Shown in pieces: positions 43,052 to 51,809 of a DNA stretch of 64,000 nt (positions are counted from its first letter, which is position 1; every line of letters begins with the position of its first letter). The notes beneath the pieces were generated by a model that worked only from the letters and a program-made list of their open reading frames with translations, made no database searches and was not told where the DNA came from. The translations under genes were made by a program, and so were the position numbers. Source of the stretch: Treponema socranskii subsp. socranskii VPI DR56BR1116 = ATCC 35536 (GTDB lineage: Bacteria > Spirochaetota > Spirochaetia > Treponematales > Treponemataceae); NCBI RefSeq assembly GCF_000468115.1, contig NZ_AVQI01000080.1:62001-126000 (forward strand), in the 5' to 3' direction.

Positions 43052-43756
43052 ATGAAACGGTTTATTAAAATTTCCATAGCGGCTATCGTGCTGTTTTCAT
43101 CGTTGTCGTGTTCGCTCGTAAAAAGAGCGGAAGGATCTTCGCGGACGATTACCGTGACCGGCCGCGGCGTCGTGGAAGCTGAGCCCGATAAAGCCTCCGT
43201 CGTCGTTTCGGTCGTAACGCAGGAGTGGGTCGCAAAAACCGCTGCGGATAGGAATGCCGAAATCATGACGCGCGTACGCGGCGCGCTTGTCGCATCGGGA
43301 GTTAACGCAAACGATATTACAACGACGAACTACAGCATACATCGAAAGGAATCATGGGACGGCGGGAGGCAGTCGATCGGACGCTACCAAGTGCGAAATG
43401 AAATGAAAATCGTCGTGTATAACACTGCCCTTGCAAGCGACGTTATCGACACGGCGATTTCTGCAGGAGCGAACGAACTGACGTCCCTCACGTTTACCGT
43501 TTCCGACGATACCTCTCTTGTGAGGCAGGCACGGACGCTCGCCGTACAGCAAGCGCAGGATACGGCATCCCTTTTGGCTGGAGCTGCCGGCTGCAAAATC
43601 GGAGAATCGATTACGATCATCGAAGAAAGCGATGCGGGCGGCATCAATATGATGAACTACGCACCGGCGGCGATGAGCAGCGGAGCCGTTTCAACGCTGT
43701 CGTCCGGAAAAATCGAAGTGAGTTCGACCGTCACGATCACGTACGCTTTGCAATAA
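43052..43756 (+). CDS. SIMPL-domain (DUF541) lipoprotein
   Basis: A 234-residue lipoprotein; MKRFIKISIAAIVLFSSLSC gives the lipobox SLSC. SIMPL domain: ITVTGRGVVEAEPDKASVVV and VSVVTQEW at the start, NDITTTNYSIHRKESWDGGR in the middle, and a Met-rich late segment (GGINMMNYAPAAMSSG). The start at 43052 follows GGAGG (43042-43046) by 5 nt; an in-frame ATG at 43025 lies upstream of that site. SIMPL proteins are periplasmic and poorly understood. Confidence 0.85.
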   Translation: MKRFIKISIAAIVLFSSLSCSLVKRAEGSSRTITVTGRGVVEAEPDKASVVVSVVTQEWVAKTAADRNAEIMTRVRGALVASGVNANDITTTNYSIHRKESWDGGRQSIGRYQVRNEMKIVVYNTALASDVIDTAISAGANELTSLTFTVSDDTSLVRQARTLAVQQAQDTASLLAGAAGCKIGESITIIEESDAGGINMMNYAPAAMSSGAVSTLSSGKIEVSSTVTITYALQ

Positions 43757-43827
43757 CGCGCAGTAAAATCAAGGGAAACCGTTAAAAATCGAAATTTTTA
43801 GACAACCATTATTAATAAGGGATATAT

Positions 43828-45126
43828 ATGCTTGATTATAAATTTATCAAAGACAATCTCGAAGCGGTAAAACAAAATATCGAAAACCGCAATATGACGG
43901 CCGACGCCGATGAAGTCGTGCGCCTTTACGACGAGCGGACATCTCTTGTCACGCGTCTGCAGCAGTTACAGCAGAAGCGCAATGAAAACGCCGCGTTGAT
44001 GAAAGGAAAGCTCGAAGAGGCAAAGCGCCGGGAGTTTATCGAAAAAGGGAAAGAGCTCAAAGATGCCATCGCGGATGCGGAAAAAACATTAACGGAAACG
44101 GAAGCAAAGCTCGAAGAAGCGGCGCGGAAAATTCCGAATATGGCGCACCCGCAAGCCCCGATCGGTAAAGTCGATACGGAAAACCTCGAAGTAAAAAAAG
44201 TCGGCACGCCGCGCGTTTTTTCGTTCCCGCCCAAAGATCACGTAGCGCTCGGAGAAGCGCTCGATATCATCGACTTCGAGCGCGGAACGAAGGTTTCCGG
44301 CCCCAAATTCTATTACCTAAAAAACGAAGCGGTCTTTCTCGAACAGGCGCTCATCATGTACGCACTCGGCATTTTACGGAAGCGCGGTTTTACGCCTTTC
44401 GTAACGCCCGATATCGCAAAGCAGGAAGTGCTTCAAGGCATCGGCTTCAACCCTCGCGGAAACGAATCGAACGTTTACTGTATCGAAGATGAAGGCACTT
44501 GCCTCGTCGCGACGGCGGAAATCACGCTCGGCGGATATCATTCGGGAGAAATACTCGACAAATCGAAACTGCCGCTTTTTTACTGCGGGCTTTCGCACTG
44601 TTTCAGACGCGAAGCGGGAGCGGCAGGACATTTCAGCAAAGGTTTGTACCGCGTTCACCAATTCGATAAAGTCGAAATGTTCGTGTACTGCCTGCCTGAA
44701 AAATCGGACGCAATCCACGAAAAGCTCCGCCTGATCGAAGAAGAAATCTTTATCGGGCTCGGTATTCCCTTTCGCGTCGTCGACACGTGTACCGGAGATT
44801 TGGGAGCGCCCGCATACCGCAAATGGGATTTGGAAGCGTGGATGCCCGGCCGAGCGGACGAAGCGCATCCCGACGGTGACTACGGAGAAGTAACGTCGAC
44901 GTCGAACTGCACCGACTATCAGGCAAGAAGGCTCAACATCAAATACAAAGACGACGACGGCAAAAACAAATACGTCCACATGCTGAACGGAACGGCGATC
45001 GCGGCCGGCCGCGCGATGCTCGCGATCATCGAAAATTATCAAAACGAAGACGGCTCCGTTACCGTTCCCGAAGTGTTGCGTCCGATATGCGGCTTCGATT
45101 CGATAAACGCAAAGCGCGGAGCTTAA
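43828..45126 (+). CDS. serS: Seryl-tRNA synthetase
   Basis: A 432-residue class II enzyme that charges tRNA-Ser and tRNA-Sec. The N-terminal long coiled-coil arm spans about residues 30-100. Then come motif 2 (CFRREAGAAGHFSKGLYRVH) and motif 3 (AIAAGRAMLAIIENYQNEDG), ending in VPEVLRPICGF. AAGGGATAT precedes the ATG. A palindrome, TAAAAATCGAAATTTTTA, lies in the leader (43793-43810). The next gene starts 3 nt after the stop. Confidence 0.95.
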   Translation: MLDYKFIKDNLEAVKQNIENRNMTADADEVVRLYDERTSLVTRLQQLQQKRNENAALMKGKLEEAKRREFIEKGKELKDAIADAEKTLTETEAKLEEAARKIPNMAHPQAPIGKVDTENLEVKKVGTPRVFSFPPKDHVALGEALDIIDFERGTKVSGPKFYYLKNEAVFLEQALIMYALGILRKRGFTPFVTPDIAKQEVLQGIGFNPRGNESNVYCIEDEGTCLVATAEITLGGYHSGEILDKSKLPLFYCGLSHCFRREAGAAGHFSKGLYRVHQFDKVEMFVYCLPEKSDAIHEKLRLIEEEIFIGLGIPFRVVDTCTGDLGAPAYRKWDLEAWMPGRADEAHPDGDYGEVTSTSNCTDYQARRLNIKYKDDDGKNKYVHMLNGTAIAAGRAMLAIIENYQNEDGSVTVPEVLRPICGFDSINAKRGA

Positions 45127-45129
45127 GCG

Positions 45130-46263
45130 ATGACCGGCAGAGAACAAATTTCACGGCAGATCGCGTATTTATTGATCTTCATCGCGACGATTTTGCTTTT
45201 TACCGTTTTGAAAATAACGGCGAGCGTCGTCATCCCCGTCATCATCGCGATTATGTTTTCATTCGTGCTCTTGCCGATCGTCCGCGGCATGAATAAAATT
45301 CACTTGCCGTGGATATTCAATGTTGTCATCGTAACAATTTTATTTGTCGTCGCCATCGCGGTTCTCGGTACTCTCGTATTCGCAAGCCTTCGTACGATCC
45401 TTTCCGAATATTCGAAATACGAATCGAAATTTCTTTCGATCTATAAATTTTTTGCAAACAGATTCAATTTGGGTTTCGATGCGGATAAAAGTTTTTTTTA
45501 CAATCTGCAGAGCGCGCTCGGCGAACAGTTCAATATCGGCATTATGATACGCCGTATGCTGTTTTCCCTTTCGGCCAATATGGTGTCCGTCGTTCGCAAC
45601 ATCCTCGTCATCGTATTGATGTTTATCTTTTTGCTCGTCGAAATGCACGTGACCGGCGAAAAGCTCAAAGAAGCGTTTGAAGGACGGATGAAAAATCGTC
45701 TGTTCGAAATCGTTAAGCGAATTATGATCCAAGTCGTGCGCTTCGTTTCGATAAAATTTTTTATCTCGCTTGCGACGGGAGTGCTCATCTATGCGTCGGC
45801 AAAAATCGTCGGCCTCGACTTTGCAGTCGTGTGGGGATTTTTCGCCTTTGTGCTGAATTTCATTCCGACTTTCGGTTCGATCGTTTCGGTCGGATCAACC
45901 TCCGTATTTGCGCTTCTGCAGTTTTTTCCGCATCCGGCTCCGATCGTTTTTATCGTCGCGGGAACGACGACAGTCAATATAGTGCTCGGCAATTTTATCG
46001 AACCGCGCATCGAAGGGCACAACCTCGGCATTTCGCCCTTCGTCATCCTCGTCATGCTCTCGCTGTGGGGCTGGATGTGGGGCTTTGTCGGCATGATCCT
46101 CGCAGTTCCGCTCACCGTCATCATAAAAATCATCTGCGAAAACATACCGCTGTTGCATCCCGTCGCGATTTTACTCGGCAATAAACCGCAGGACACGCGG
46201 CTCGAATTTACGGCATACGAAGAGGAAAGCGAAGTGGAAAAGAACGGTGAAAACAAAGCATAA
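45130..46263 (+). CDS. AI-2E family transporter (UPF0118/PerM type)
   Basis: A 377-residue membrane protein with about eight hydrophobic segments: two pairs at the N-terminus, a soluble middle of about 90 residues, and a C-terminal bundle containing WGFFAFVLNFIPTFGSIVSV and FIEPRIEGHNLGISPFVILV, the conserved loop of the family. Members export small signals or ions; the substrate is not predictable. It is 3 nt after serS and probably cotranscribed. The tail is highly charged. Confidence 0.87.
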   Translation: MTGREQISRQIAYLLIFIATILLFTVLKITASVVIPVIIAIMFSFVLLPIVRGMNKIHLPWIFNVVIVTILFVVAIAVLGTLVFASLRTILSEYSKYESKFLSIYKFFANRFNLGFDADKSFFYNLQSALGEQFNIGIMIRRMLFSLSANMVSVVRNILVIVLMFIFLLVEMHVTGEKLKEAFEGRMKNRLFEIVKRIMIQVVRFVSIKFFISLATGVLIYASAKIVGLDFAVVWGFFAFVLNFIPTFGSIVSVGSTSVFALLQFFPHPAPIVFIVAGTTTVNIVLGNFIEPRIEGHNLGISPFVILVMLSLWGWMWGFVGMILAVPLTVIIKIICENIPLLHPVAILLGNKPQDTRLEFTAYEEESEVEKNGENKA

Positions 46264-46269
46264 TGCTCG

Positions 46270-47196
46270 TCACGCGCATAAATTTTTCGTCGCTTTTTCG
46301 TATATAAATCTGCGGTCTTCTTCCTGCAGCGACGTATAGACGCAATCCGCACACGTACGCCCCCCTTCATCCGCGCGGTATACCTTTGCCGGCGTACAGG
46401 TCGCAAAGGCATCGCGGCTTGCGACGGGGCCTTCCCGCAGCGAAAAGGACAGTTTGAGCGCATATTCGGCACCGTGTGAAAGCTGAAAATTTTCATCGAC
46501 ACTGCCGAAAACGATCCGCTCGTGATCGACGTACAAAATATCGAGCGGTTTTACGCTTCCTGAAAACGATTCGATTTTCGTCTGCCGTTCCGTGAGGTAG
46601 CGGCATATCGGAATGAGCTGCAACCCGTTACCCGCGTTTTTTTCTTTTTTCGCTTCGGTGACAAATCGTTCGAGATAAGCTTTTGCCGTCTTTTGATTTT
46701 CAAGCGCAATCGAAGCCCACACGGGGCGTGCAAAAAGCTCGTAGCCCTTGCACGGCACGCAGTCGAAATTGACGGTCGCCTTGTTGCTGCATGAATAGTA
46801 AACCGTCGCGGAAAAATCGTAATCGTGTTTCGCTTCCGCATCTTTGATACGGCAAATCGCTTCGGGGACGACAAAGGCGAGTCCCGATTTTACCGATCGC
46901 ATTTCCGTGATAAAAAAAAGACCGACACGGTTGAAATAAAATTCGACGCGAACGTGTTTGCCTGCAAACCCTATCACCGACTGAGGCGGATTTTTTAATA
47001 AAATTATACCGTTGCCGCCCGAAGCGATCTGTTCGGCTTTGAGCGCGACGGGAAACACGGCCGACGAAAGCGGCTGTATCGCATCTTCCGCCCCGTTATT
47101 CTTTTCCGTCGGCGTTACGGTGACCGGAACGTTTCCGTCGATCAGGTATTGGAGTACGAGCTGTCGTTCTATACCGGTTAAATTATTATTTTCCAT
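46270..47196 (-). CDS. Treponema-type PilZ-like domain protein
   Basis: A 308-residue cytoplasmic protein without signal or membrane helix. The first 150 residues (MENNNLTGIERQLVLQYLID, FYFNRVGLFFITEMRSVKSG) look like the PilZN-type domain paired with a PilZ-like barrel in Treponema. The canonical c-di-GMP motif RxxxR...D/NxSxxG is not clear. The start is the ATG at 47196, behind GGGAG; it lies inside the 3' end of the lipoprotein gene (11-nt overlap). Function is uncertain; a signalling or adaptor role is inferred. Confidence 0.65.
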   Translation of the reverse strand: MENNNLTGIERQLVLQYLIDGNVPVTVTPTEKNNGAEDAIQPLSSAVFPVALKAEQIASGGNGIILLKNPPQSVIGFAGKHVRVEFYFNRVGLFFITEMRSVKSGLAFVVPEAICRIKDAEAKHDYDFSATVYYSCSNKATVNFDCVPCKGYELFARPVWASIALENQKTAKAYLERFVTEAKKEKNAGNGLQLIPICRYLTERQTKIESFSGSVKPLDILYVDHERIVFGSVDENFQLSHGAEYALKLSFSLREGPVASRDAFATCTPAKVYRADEGGRTCADCVYTSLQEEDRRFIYEKATKNLCA

Positions 47197-47854
47197 TGAC
47201 CCGCTCCCATTTCCGTATTTCGATATTGTTAATCGTATAGGTCTCTCCGTCTTTTTCAAAATACAGCAACACATCGATAAAGCCGCCCGAAAAACCGAAA
47301 CGCACGGGAACTTCCGCCCCCGCTTCGTCGATAAAAGGCGCGCCGCACAGCGATGAAGTAAAAAGCGGTGTTTTCGCGTCGGGAAAGTCAAAACCGAAAT
47401 GCGCTTTCCATCCGCTTTTCAAATCGGACAGAAAAAAAACGTATGAAAATAAATTTTCAGAAGCGAACGATGCGTCCGCACTCTCGTTGCGGGAAAGGGC
47501 TGCGACAAAAGCGTCGAGCGCCTTTTGCAGGTCGGGCGACATGAGGGATGTGTCGAGGCTTGCAAAATCTTGTATGTACGGATACACCGCTTCCGATGCG
47601 GCGAGAGAGGCGATCATCGTTTCAGGGCTGAGTTTTATCGAAGGCGAAACCGCTTCGCTTGCAGCGATCGTTTGCACCAAGCGCTCTTTTTCGATTTCGC
47701 GCGTCCACAACGTATCCGCATCTTTTGCTGCGGTTTTCGCTCGGAGCGTTTCGCCCGAATCGGAGACGATAAGCAGTTGATTGTCCGAACACGAGGCGGC
47801 AAAAAAAACCGCAACGAGAACGCCGAGCGTCACTATCCTCATTGTACGCTTCAT
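47186..47854 (-). CDS. Lipoprotein of unknown function
   Basis: A 222-residue lipoprotein; starting at 47854 it reads MKRTMRIVTLGVLVAVFFAA then SC, a clear lipobox (AASC). The mature part is helical in the middle and beta-rich toward the C-terminus (FGFSGGFIDVLLYFEKDGET). The ATG at 47866 is rejected as start because it lies inside the predicted -10 TATGCT. It is the first gene of a two-gene unit with the PilZ-like gene. No family is recognised. Confidence 0.72.
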   Translation of the reverse strand: MKRTMRIVTLGVLVAVFFAASCSDNQLLIVSDSGETLRAKTAAKDADTLWTREIEKERLVQTIAASEAVSPSIKLSPETMIASLAASEAVYPYIQDFASLDTSLMSPDLQKALDAFVAALSRNESADASFASENLFSYVFFLSDLKSGWKAHFGFDFPDAKTPLFTSSLCGAPFIDEAGAEVPVRFGFSGGFIDVLLYFEKDGETYTINNIEIRKWERVNGK

Positions 47855-47861
47855 ACCGATA

Positions 47862-47891
47862 AGCATAACACAATTTTACGAAAAAATCCAA
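47862..47891 (-). promoter_or_regulatory. Promoter of the 47854 lipoprotein gene
   Basis: Minus strand TTGGAT (47891-47886), 18-nt spacer, TATGCT (47867-47862), 7 nt to the ATG at 47854. The predicted transcript begins at the start codon. Confidence 0.55.
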
Positions 47892-47967
47892 GCGAATTTG
47901 AAGCGCAAACGGGCGGTCGCATCACAGTTTGCATGCGATGCGATCGATACGTATTATGCGACCGAAT

Positions 47968-48014
47968 CAACAACCACGACGCAAGCGTCGGGGTATTAAA
48001 CCCTCAGCACGAAT
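47968..48014. mobile_element. Short copy of the 116-bp insertion element
   Basis: It begins CAACAACCACGACGC and ends CAGCACGAAT, flanked by AAT (47965-47967 and 48012-48014). It matches both ends of the element at 36337-36452 but lacks about 69 nt of the centre, including one arm of the 13-bp inverted repeat. The rest of 47868-48229 has no gene; a small hairpin (CGTCGG/CCGACG) follows at about 48024. Confidence 0.6.
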
Positions 48015-48229
48015 AAATTTTTACGTCGGGATCCGACGCCCACAAGGGCTTTAAACCCGTAAATACGTCTTTTTGAATGCGACTATACGGAAGCGGGGCG
48101 GGATGATTGAAGCGGGCCGCTGCCGGAAGTACGACCGATTTTTTTGCGCCCGATTTTTAGAGAATATGATTTTCCGATGCTCTTTTCCGTACGCGTATTC
48201 GTTTTCTGGCGCAAACTGTAAAAATATGT

Positions 48230-48235
48230 TATACT
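48230..48235 (+). promoter_or_regulatory. Extended -10 of the hydrogenase gene
   Basis: TATACT (48230-48235) with TG at 48227-48228. The leader is about 31 nt and contains GAGGGA before the ATG at 48273. Confidence 0.55.
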
Positions 48236-48272
48236 GCCGCGCGTAAACGAACAGCTGCATGAGGGAAAAACG

Positions 48273-49727
48273 ATGCTCAATATCAACAACAACGCTGCAA
48301 ACGTAAAGCGTGAAATTCTTGTGCGTATCGCGCACCTCCAACTCGACGGCAAACTTGCCGAAGGCGTGCATTATATCCCTCGCGAAATGGCGCCTCTCGA
48401 TTCGAAATCGATACGTTGCTGTATTTACCACGACAGGGCGATTTTGCGCATGAGAGTCCTTGCCAGGCTCGGCATATCGATCGAAAATTACGACGACGAC
48501 CGCCCGCTTGCCGAATACGCGAAGGATGCTCTCGAGCGGGATTCTCCGACTTGGCCCATGCTCACCGTTTTGCAGGATGCGTGCAACGCGTGTGTAAAAA
48601 CGCACTACATGATTACGAACGCGTGTCAGGGCTGTTTTGCGCGCCCGTGCATGATGAACTGTCCGCGCAAAGCGATCACGGTAGACCGGAGAGCGGTTAT
48701 CGATGAAGCGAAGTGCGTCAACTGCGGGCTGTGCATGCAAAACTGTCCGTATCATGCGGTTATTAAAATTCCCGTACCCTGCGAAGAAGCATGCCCCGTC
48801 GGCGCGATCAGCAAAGACGAAACGGGACACGAAAAAATCGATTACGATAAATGCATTTTTTGCGGGCGCTGCATGAGCGAGTGTCCCTTCGGTGCGATGA
48901 TGGATAAAAGCCAGCTCGTCGACGTTATCAAGCATATTATGCAAAAAAAGCGCCGCGTCGTCGCGCTCTATGCGCCCTCGATCGCAGCTCAATTCAAATC
49001 CGCTCCCGGTCAGCTCGAAGCGGCGTTTTCGGCTCTGGGCTTCGACGACGTACTCGAAGTCGCGATCGGAGCGGATATCTGCGCGGATAAAGAAGCGAAA
49101 GAATTCGAAGAGCGTATGGCGCGCGGTGACGTGCTTATGACGACGTCATGCTGTTCGGCGTATGTGCGCGCGGTAAACATTCACGTGCCGGCTTTGAAGC
49201 CCTGCGTGTCCGAAACGCGAAGCCCCATGCATTACACGGCGGAGATCGCAAAGCAAAAAGATGCCGACTGCGTTACCGTGTTTATCGGTCCCTGCCTTGC
49301 AAAGCGGAGGGAGGGTTTCGATGACGATGCGGTCGATTACGTGCTTTCGGTCGAAGAGCTCAGAGCGTTTTTTATCGCAAAAAATATCGATATCGCTTCT
49401 CTCCCTGCAAAACTGCCCGATCACATTCCGACGTCGACGGGAAGGGGATTTGCAAAGACGGGCGGGGTAGCGGAAGCGGTGCGGGTGCGTCTGAAAGATC
49501 AAAGCATCCTCAAAGCCGCCCAAATCAACGGACTCGACAGAGCCGGTATGAAAAAGCTTGCGACATACGGAATGATAAATCAGGGGAAGATTGCGAAAAA
49601 CGAAAGCACACCGAACCTTGTCGAAGTGATGGCGTGCGAAAGCGGCTGCATCGGAGGTCCGTCGGTTATCACGAATCCCGGTGTCGCCGAAGGACTGCTT
49701 GCCGCTTACGCCAAAGGCGGAACATAA
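48273..49727 (+). CDS. Group B-type monomeric [FeFe]-hydrogenase
   Basis: A 484-residue iron-sulfur enzyme. The N-terminal part has ferredoxin clusters: CQGCFARPCMMNCPRKAI, CVNCGLCMQNCPYHAV and CIFCGRCMSECPFGAM. The H-cluster ligands follow as TSCCSAYV (P1, canonical TSCCP), FIGPCLAKRRE (P2) and ACESGCIGGPS (P3). The Ser in P1 and the CxxGCxxGP form of P3 fit the group B branch seen in anaerobes, where the role (hydrogen uptake, evolution or sensing) is poorly known. Maturases HydE, HydF and HydG are not in the window. Single gene with its own promoter. Confidence 0.88.
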   Translation: MLNINNNAANVKREILVRIAHLQLDGKLAEGVHYIPREMAPLDSKSIRCCIYHDRAILRMRVLARLGISIENYDDDRPLAEYAKDALERDSPTWPMLTVLQDACNACVKTHYMITNACQGCFARPCMMNCPRKAITVDRRAVIDEAKCVNCGLCMQNCPYHAVIKIPVPCEEACPVGAISKDETGHEKIDYDKCIFCGRCMSECPFGAMMDKSQLVDVIKHIMQKKRRVVALYAPSIAAQFKSAPGQLEAAFSALGFDDVLEVAIGADICADKEAKEFEERMARGDVLMTTSCCSAYVRAVNIHVPALKPCVSETRSPMHYTAEIAKQKDADCVTVFIGPCLAKRREGFDDDAVDYVLSVEELRAFFIAKNIDIASLPAKLPDHIPTSTGRGFAKTGGVAEAVRVRLKDQSILKAAQINGLDRAGMKKLATYGMINQGKIAKNESTPNLVEVMACESGCIGGPSVITNPGVAEGLLAAYAKGGT

Positions 49728-49766
49728 GCGCGCTTCCGATAAAAGCGTATCGATTTGCGAGCGGGG

Positions 49767-50261
49767 CTACATATTCGTGTAGGTTTGCGTTTTGTCGTTT
49801 ACGTGTTCGATCGGAATACCCGCCTGTTTGAACATATCGAGCGAATCTTTTTCGTCGTGGTAGTGCATTTCGCACACGACGCGCTTTATGCCGCAGTTGA
49901 TGATGAGCATGGCGCAGGTTCTGCACGGCGTCATCTTACAGTACACGGTCGCGCCGTCGATCGCGATGCCGCGCTTTGCCGCTTGACAGATCGCATTCTG
50001 TTCGGCGTGTACGGTTCTGACGCAGTGCTGTGAAATCGTGCCGTCCGTGTGGATCATTTTCCGCATCAAATGTCCGACGTCGTCGCAGTGGGGAAGCCCC
50101 GCAGGGCTTCCGACGTAGCCGGTTACGAGAATTTGATTGTCGCGCGCGATGACACAGCCGCTTCTGCCGCGGTCGCAGGTTGCCCTTTTTGCGACCGTGC
50201 GGCAAACTTCCATAAAATATTCGTCCCAGCTCGGGCGCGCGTATTTCGTTTCGTCGGCCAT
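49767..50261 (-). CDS. dCMP deaminase (ComEB-like)
   Basis: A 164-residue zinc deaminase converting dCMP to dUMP for thymidylate synthesis. Zinc and proton-shuttle motifs: VHAEQNAICQAAKRG (HAE) and MTPCRTCAMLIINCG (PCxxC). A second early cluster, CDRGRSGCVIARD, is typical of dCMP deaminases. The start is the ATG at 50261, 2 nt behind the stop codon of the permease gene; a longer frame would run into that gene. The two nucleobase/nucleotide genes form an operon. Confidence 0.9.
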   Translation of the reverse strand: MADETKYARPSWDEYFMEVCRTVAKRATCDRGRSGCVIARDNQILVTGYVGSPAGLPHCDDVGHLMRKMIHTDGTISQHCVRTVHAEQNAICQAAKRGIAIDGATVYCKMTPCRTCAMLIINCGIKRVVCEMHYHDEKDSLDMFKQAGIPIEHVNDKTQTYTNM

Positions 50262-50263
50262 AG

Positions 50264-51556
50264 TTACACTGCGTCGAGTACGGTTTTTACAACGAAGACG
50301 GCAAAGAGCACCCACGTGAGCGCGGAAATGTCTTTGACTTTGCGCGAAGCGACTTTGCAGACGACGTAGCTCATAACGCCCCATGAAATGCCGGTTGCGA
50401 TGCTGTACGAAAACGGCATCGTCATGATCGTGATAAAAGCGGGGATGCCTTCGGAAAGATCGGTAAATTCGATATTCGCGGCTGCCCTCATCATCATAAA
50501 GCCGACGACGATGAGCGCCGGTGCGGAAGCCGCCGACGGCACGAGCAAAAAGAGCGGACTCAAAAAGAGCGCGAGGAAAAAGATGAGAGCGGTCGTCACC
50601 GATGTGAGCCCCGTGCGCCCGCCTTCGGCGACGCCCGCCGTGCTTTCGACAAAGCTCGTTATCGTCGACGTACCGAGCATTGAACCGACGACCGTTCCGA
50701 CCGCATCGGAGAGCAACGCTTCGTTGACGTTTTTGATGTCGCCGTTTTTATCTTTCAAATTGCTCTGTTCGGCGATGCCCATAAGCGTTCCGATCGTGTC
50801 GAAAATATCGACAAAGAGGAAGGTAAAAAATACGGTAAAAAATTTCAGCGAAAGCACTGTCGAAAAATCGAACTGAAAGAAAAGCGGAGCTGCCGGAAGT
50901 GAGAGGGGGCTGAAGCCCTCGGGAATTTTCGTTACGCCGAAAGGGTAGCCGATGATCGTCGTCAAAATCATGCCGATGATGATCGCGCCTTTTACTTTTA
51001 AGCAGAGCAAAACGATCGTGATGACGAGGCCGATGATAGCAACGAGGGCGGCGCCTTTCATCGGCACAAAACCGATGATCGTTCCGGTATCTCCGGAAAC
51101 GATGCCGCCGTCGTGCAAACCGATGAGCGTGATAAATAAACCGATGCCGACTGCAACCGCTTTTTTTAAGTTTGCCGGAATCGCTTTGATGAGCGCTTGG
51201 CGGACTTTAAAAATCGATAAAACGATAAACAAAATGCCTTCGAGAAAAACGGCGGTGAGCGCCGTCTGCCACGAATAGCCCATGCCTAAAACGACGGTAA
51301 ACGTAAAAAATGCGTTCAGTCCCATGCCCGGTGCGAGGGCTACCGGAAGATTCGCGGTAAATGCCATAACGAGCGTCGCAATGCCCGCCGCAATCGCTGT
51401 CGCGGTAAAAACCGAAGCTGCGTTCATGCCCGCCTGCGAAAGGATTGCGGGGTTTACGGCGAGGATATAGGCCATCGCCAAAAAGGTCGTGCAGCCGGCG
51501 GTGATTTCCGTGCGAATCGTCGTTCCGCGTTCTTTTAATTTAAAAAATTTTTCCAT
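50264..51556 (-). CDS. NCS2/AzgA-type purine permease
   Basis: A 430-residue inner-membrane transporter with about 12-14 hydrophobic segments. ERGTTIRTEITAGCTTFLAM and YILAVNPAILSQAGM at the start, LAPGMGLNAFFTFTVVLGMG and FVDIFDTIGTLMGIAEQSNL mark the adenine/guanine/hypoxanthine permease branch (PbuG/AzgA). GGAGATC precedes the start. I looked for a purine riboswitch in the roughly 150 nt upstream and found none. Confidence 0.9.
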   Translation of the reverse strand: MEKFFKLKERGTTIRTEITAGCTTFLAMAYILAVNPAILSQAGMNAASVFTATAIAAGIATLVMAFTANLPVALAPGMGLNAFFTFTVVLGMGYSWQTALTAVFLEGILFIVLSIFKVRQALIKAIPANLKKAVAVGIGLFITLIGLHDGGIVSGDTGTIIGFVPMKGAALVAIIGLVITIVLLCLKVKGAIIIGMILTTIIGYPFGVTKIPEGFSPLSLPAAPLFFQFDFSTVLSLKFFTVFFTFLFVDIFDTIGTLMGIAEQSNLKDKNGDIKNVNEALLSDAVGTVVGSMLGTSTITSFVESTAGVAEGGRTGLTSVTTALIFFLALFLSPLFLLVPSAASAPALIVVGFMMMRAAANIEFTDLSEGIPAFITIMTMPFSYSIATGISWGVMSYVVCKVASRKVKDISALTWVLFAVFVVKTVLDAV

Positions 51557-51701
51557 TTTTATTAGATCTCCTCAATCTGTTTCAATGCGGCAGTCTTGCC
51601 GTTTATAATTAATAATTATTTCAGTTGACCGCGTCCGGCATTCCGATCAAAGCTTGTCGTGCGGATACGGTACCGATTAATAAAATTTCAGGCAATGAAA
51701 A

Positions 51702-51738
51702 GGGGCTGTCTCAAAAGGCGTTTGCTTTTTCAACAGCC
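51702..51738 (-). terminator. GGGGCTGTC-family hairpin after the YegP-like gene
   Basis: GGGGCTGT (51702-51709) with ACAGCCC (51733-51739 region), loop AAAAGGCGTTTGCTTTTTC. It lies about 70 nt behind the YegP-like stop codon. The remainder of 51557-51809 shows no gene. Confidence 0.55.
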
Positions 51739-51809
51739 CGTCGATTCAGAACAAGCCAATAGACTTGCGGTTTTCGAACAGTTTTTTTCCGCTTGCTTTA
51801 AGCAGCTGT

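Noticed and set aside
51557-51700. Purine riboswitch before the purine permease gene
   Set aside because: The conserved purine aptamer core could not be found on the minus strand; only a normal GGAGATC ribosome binding site is seen.
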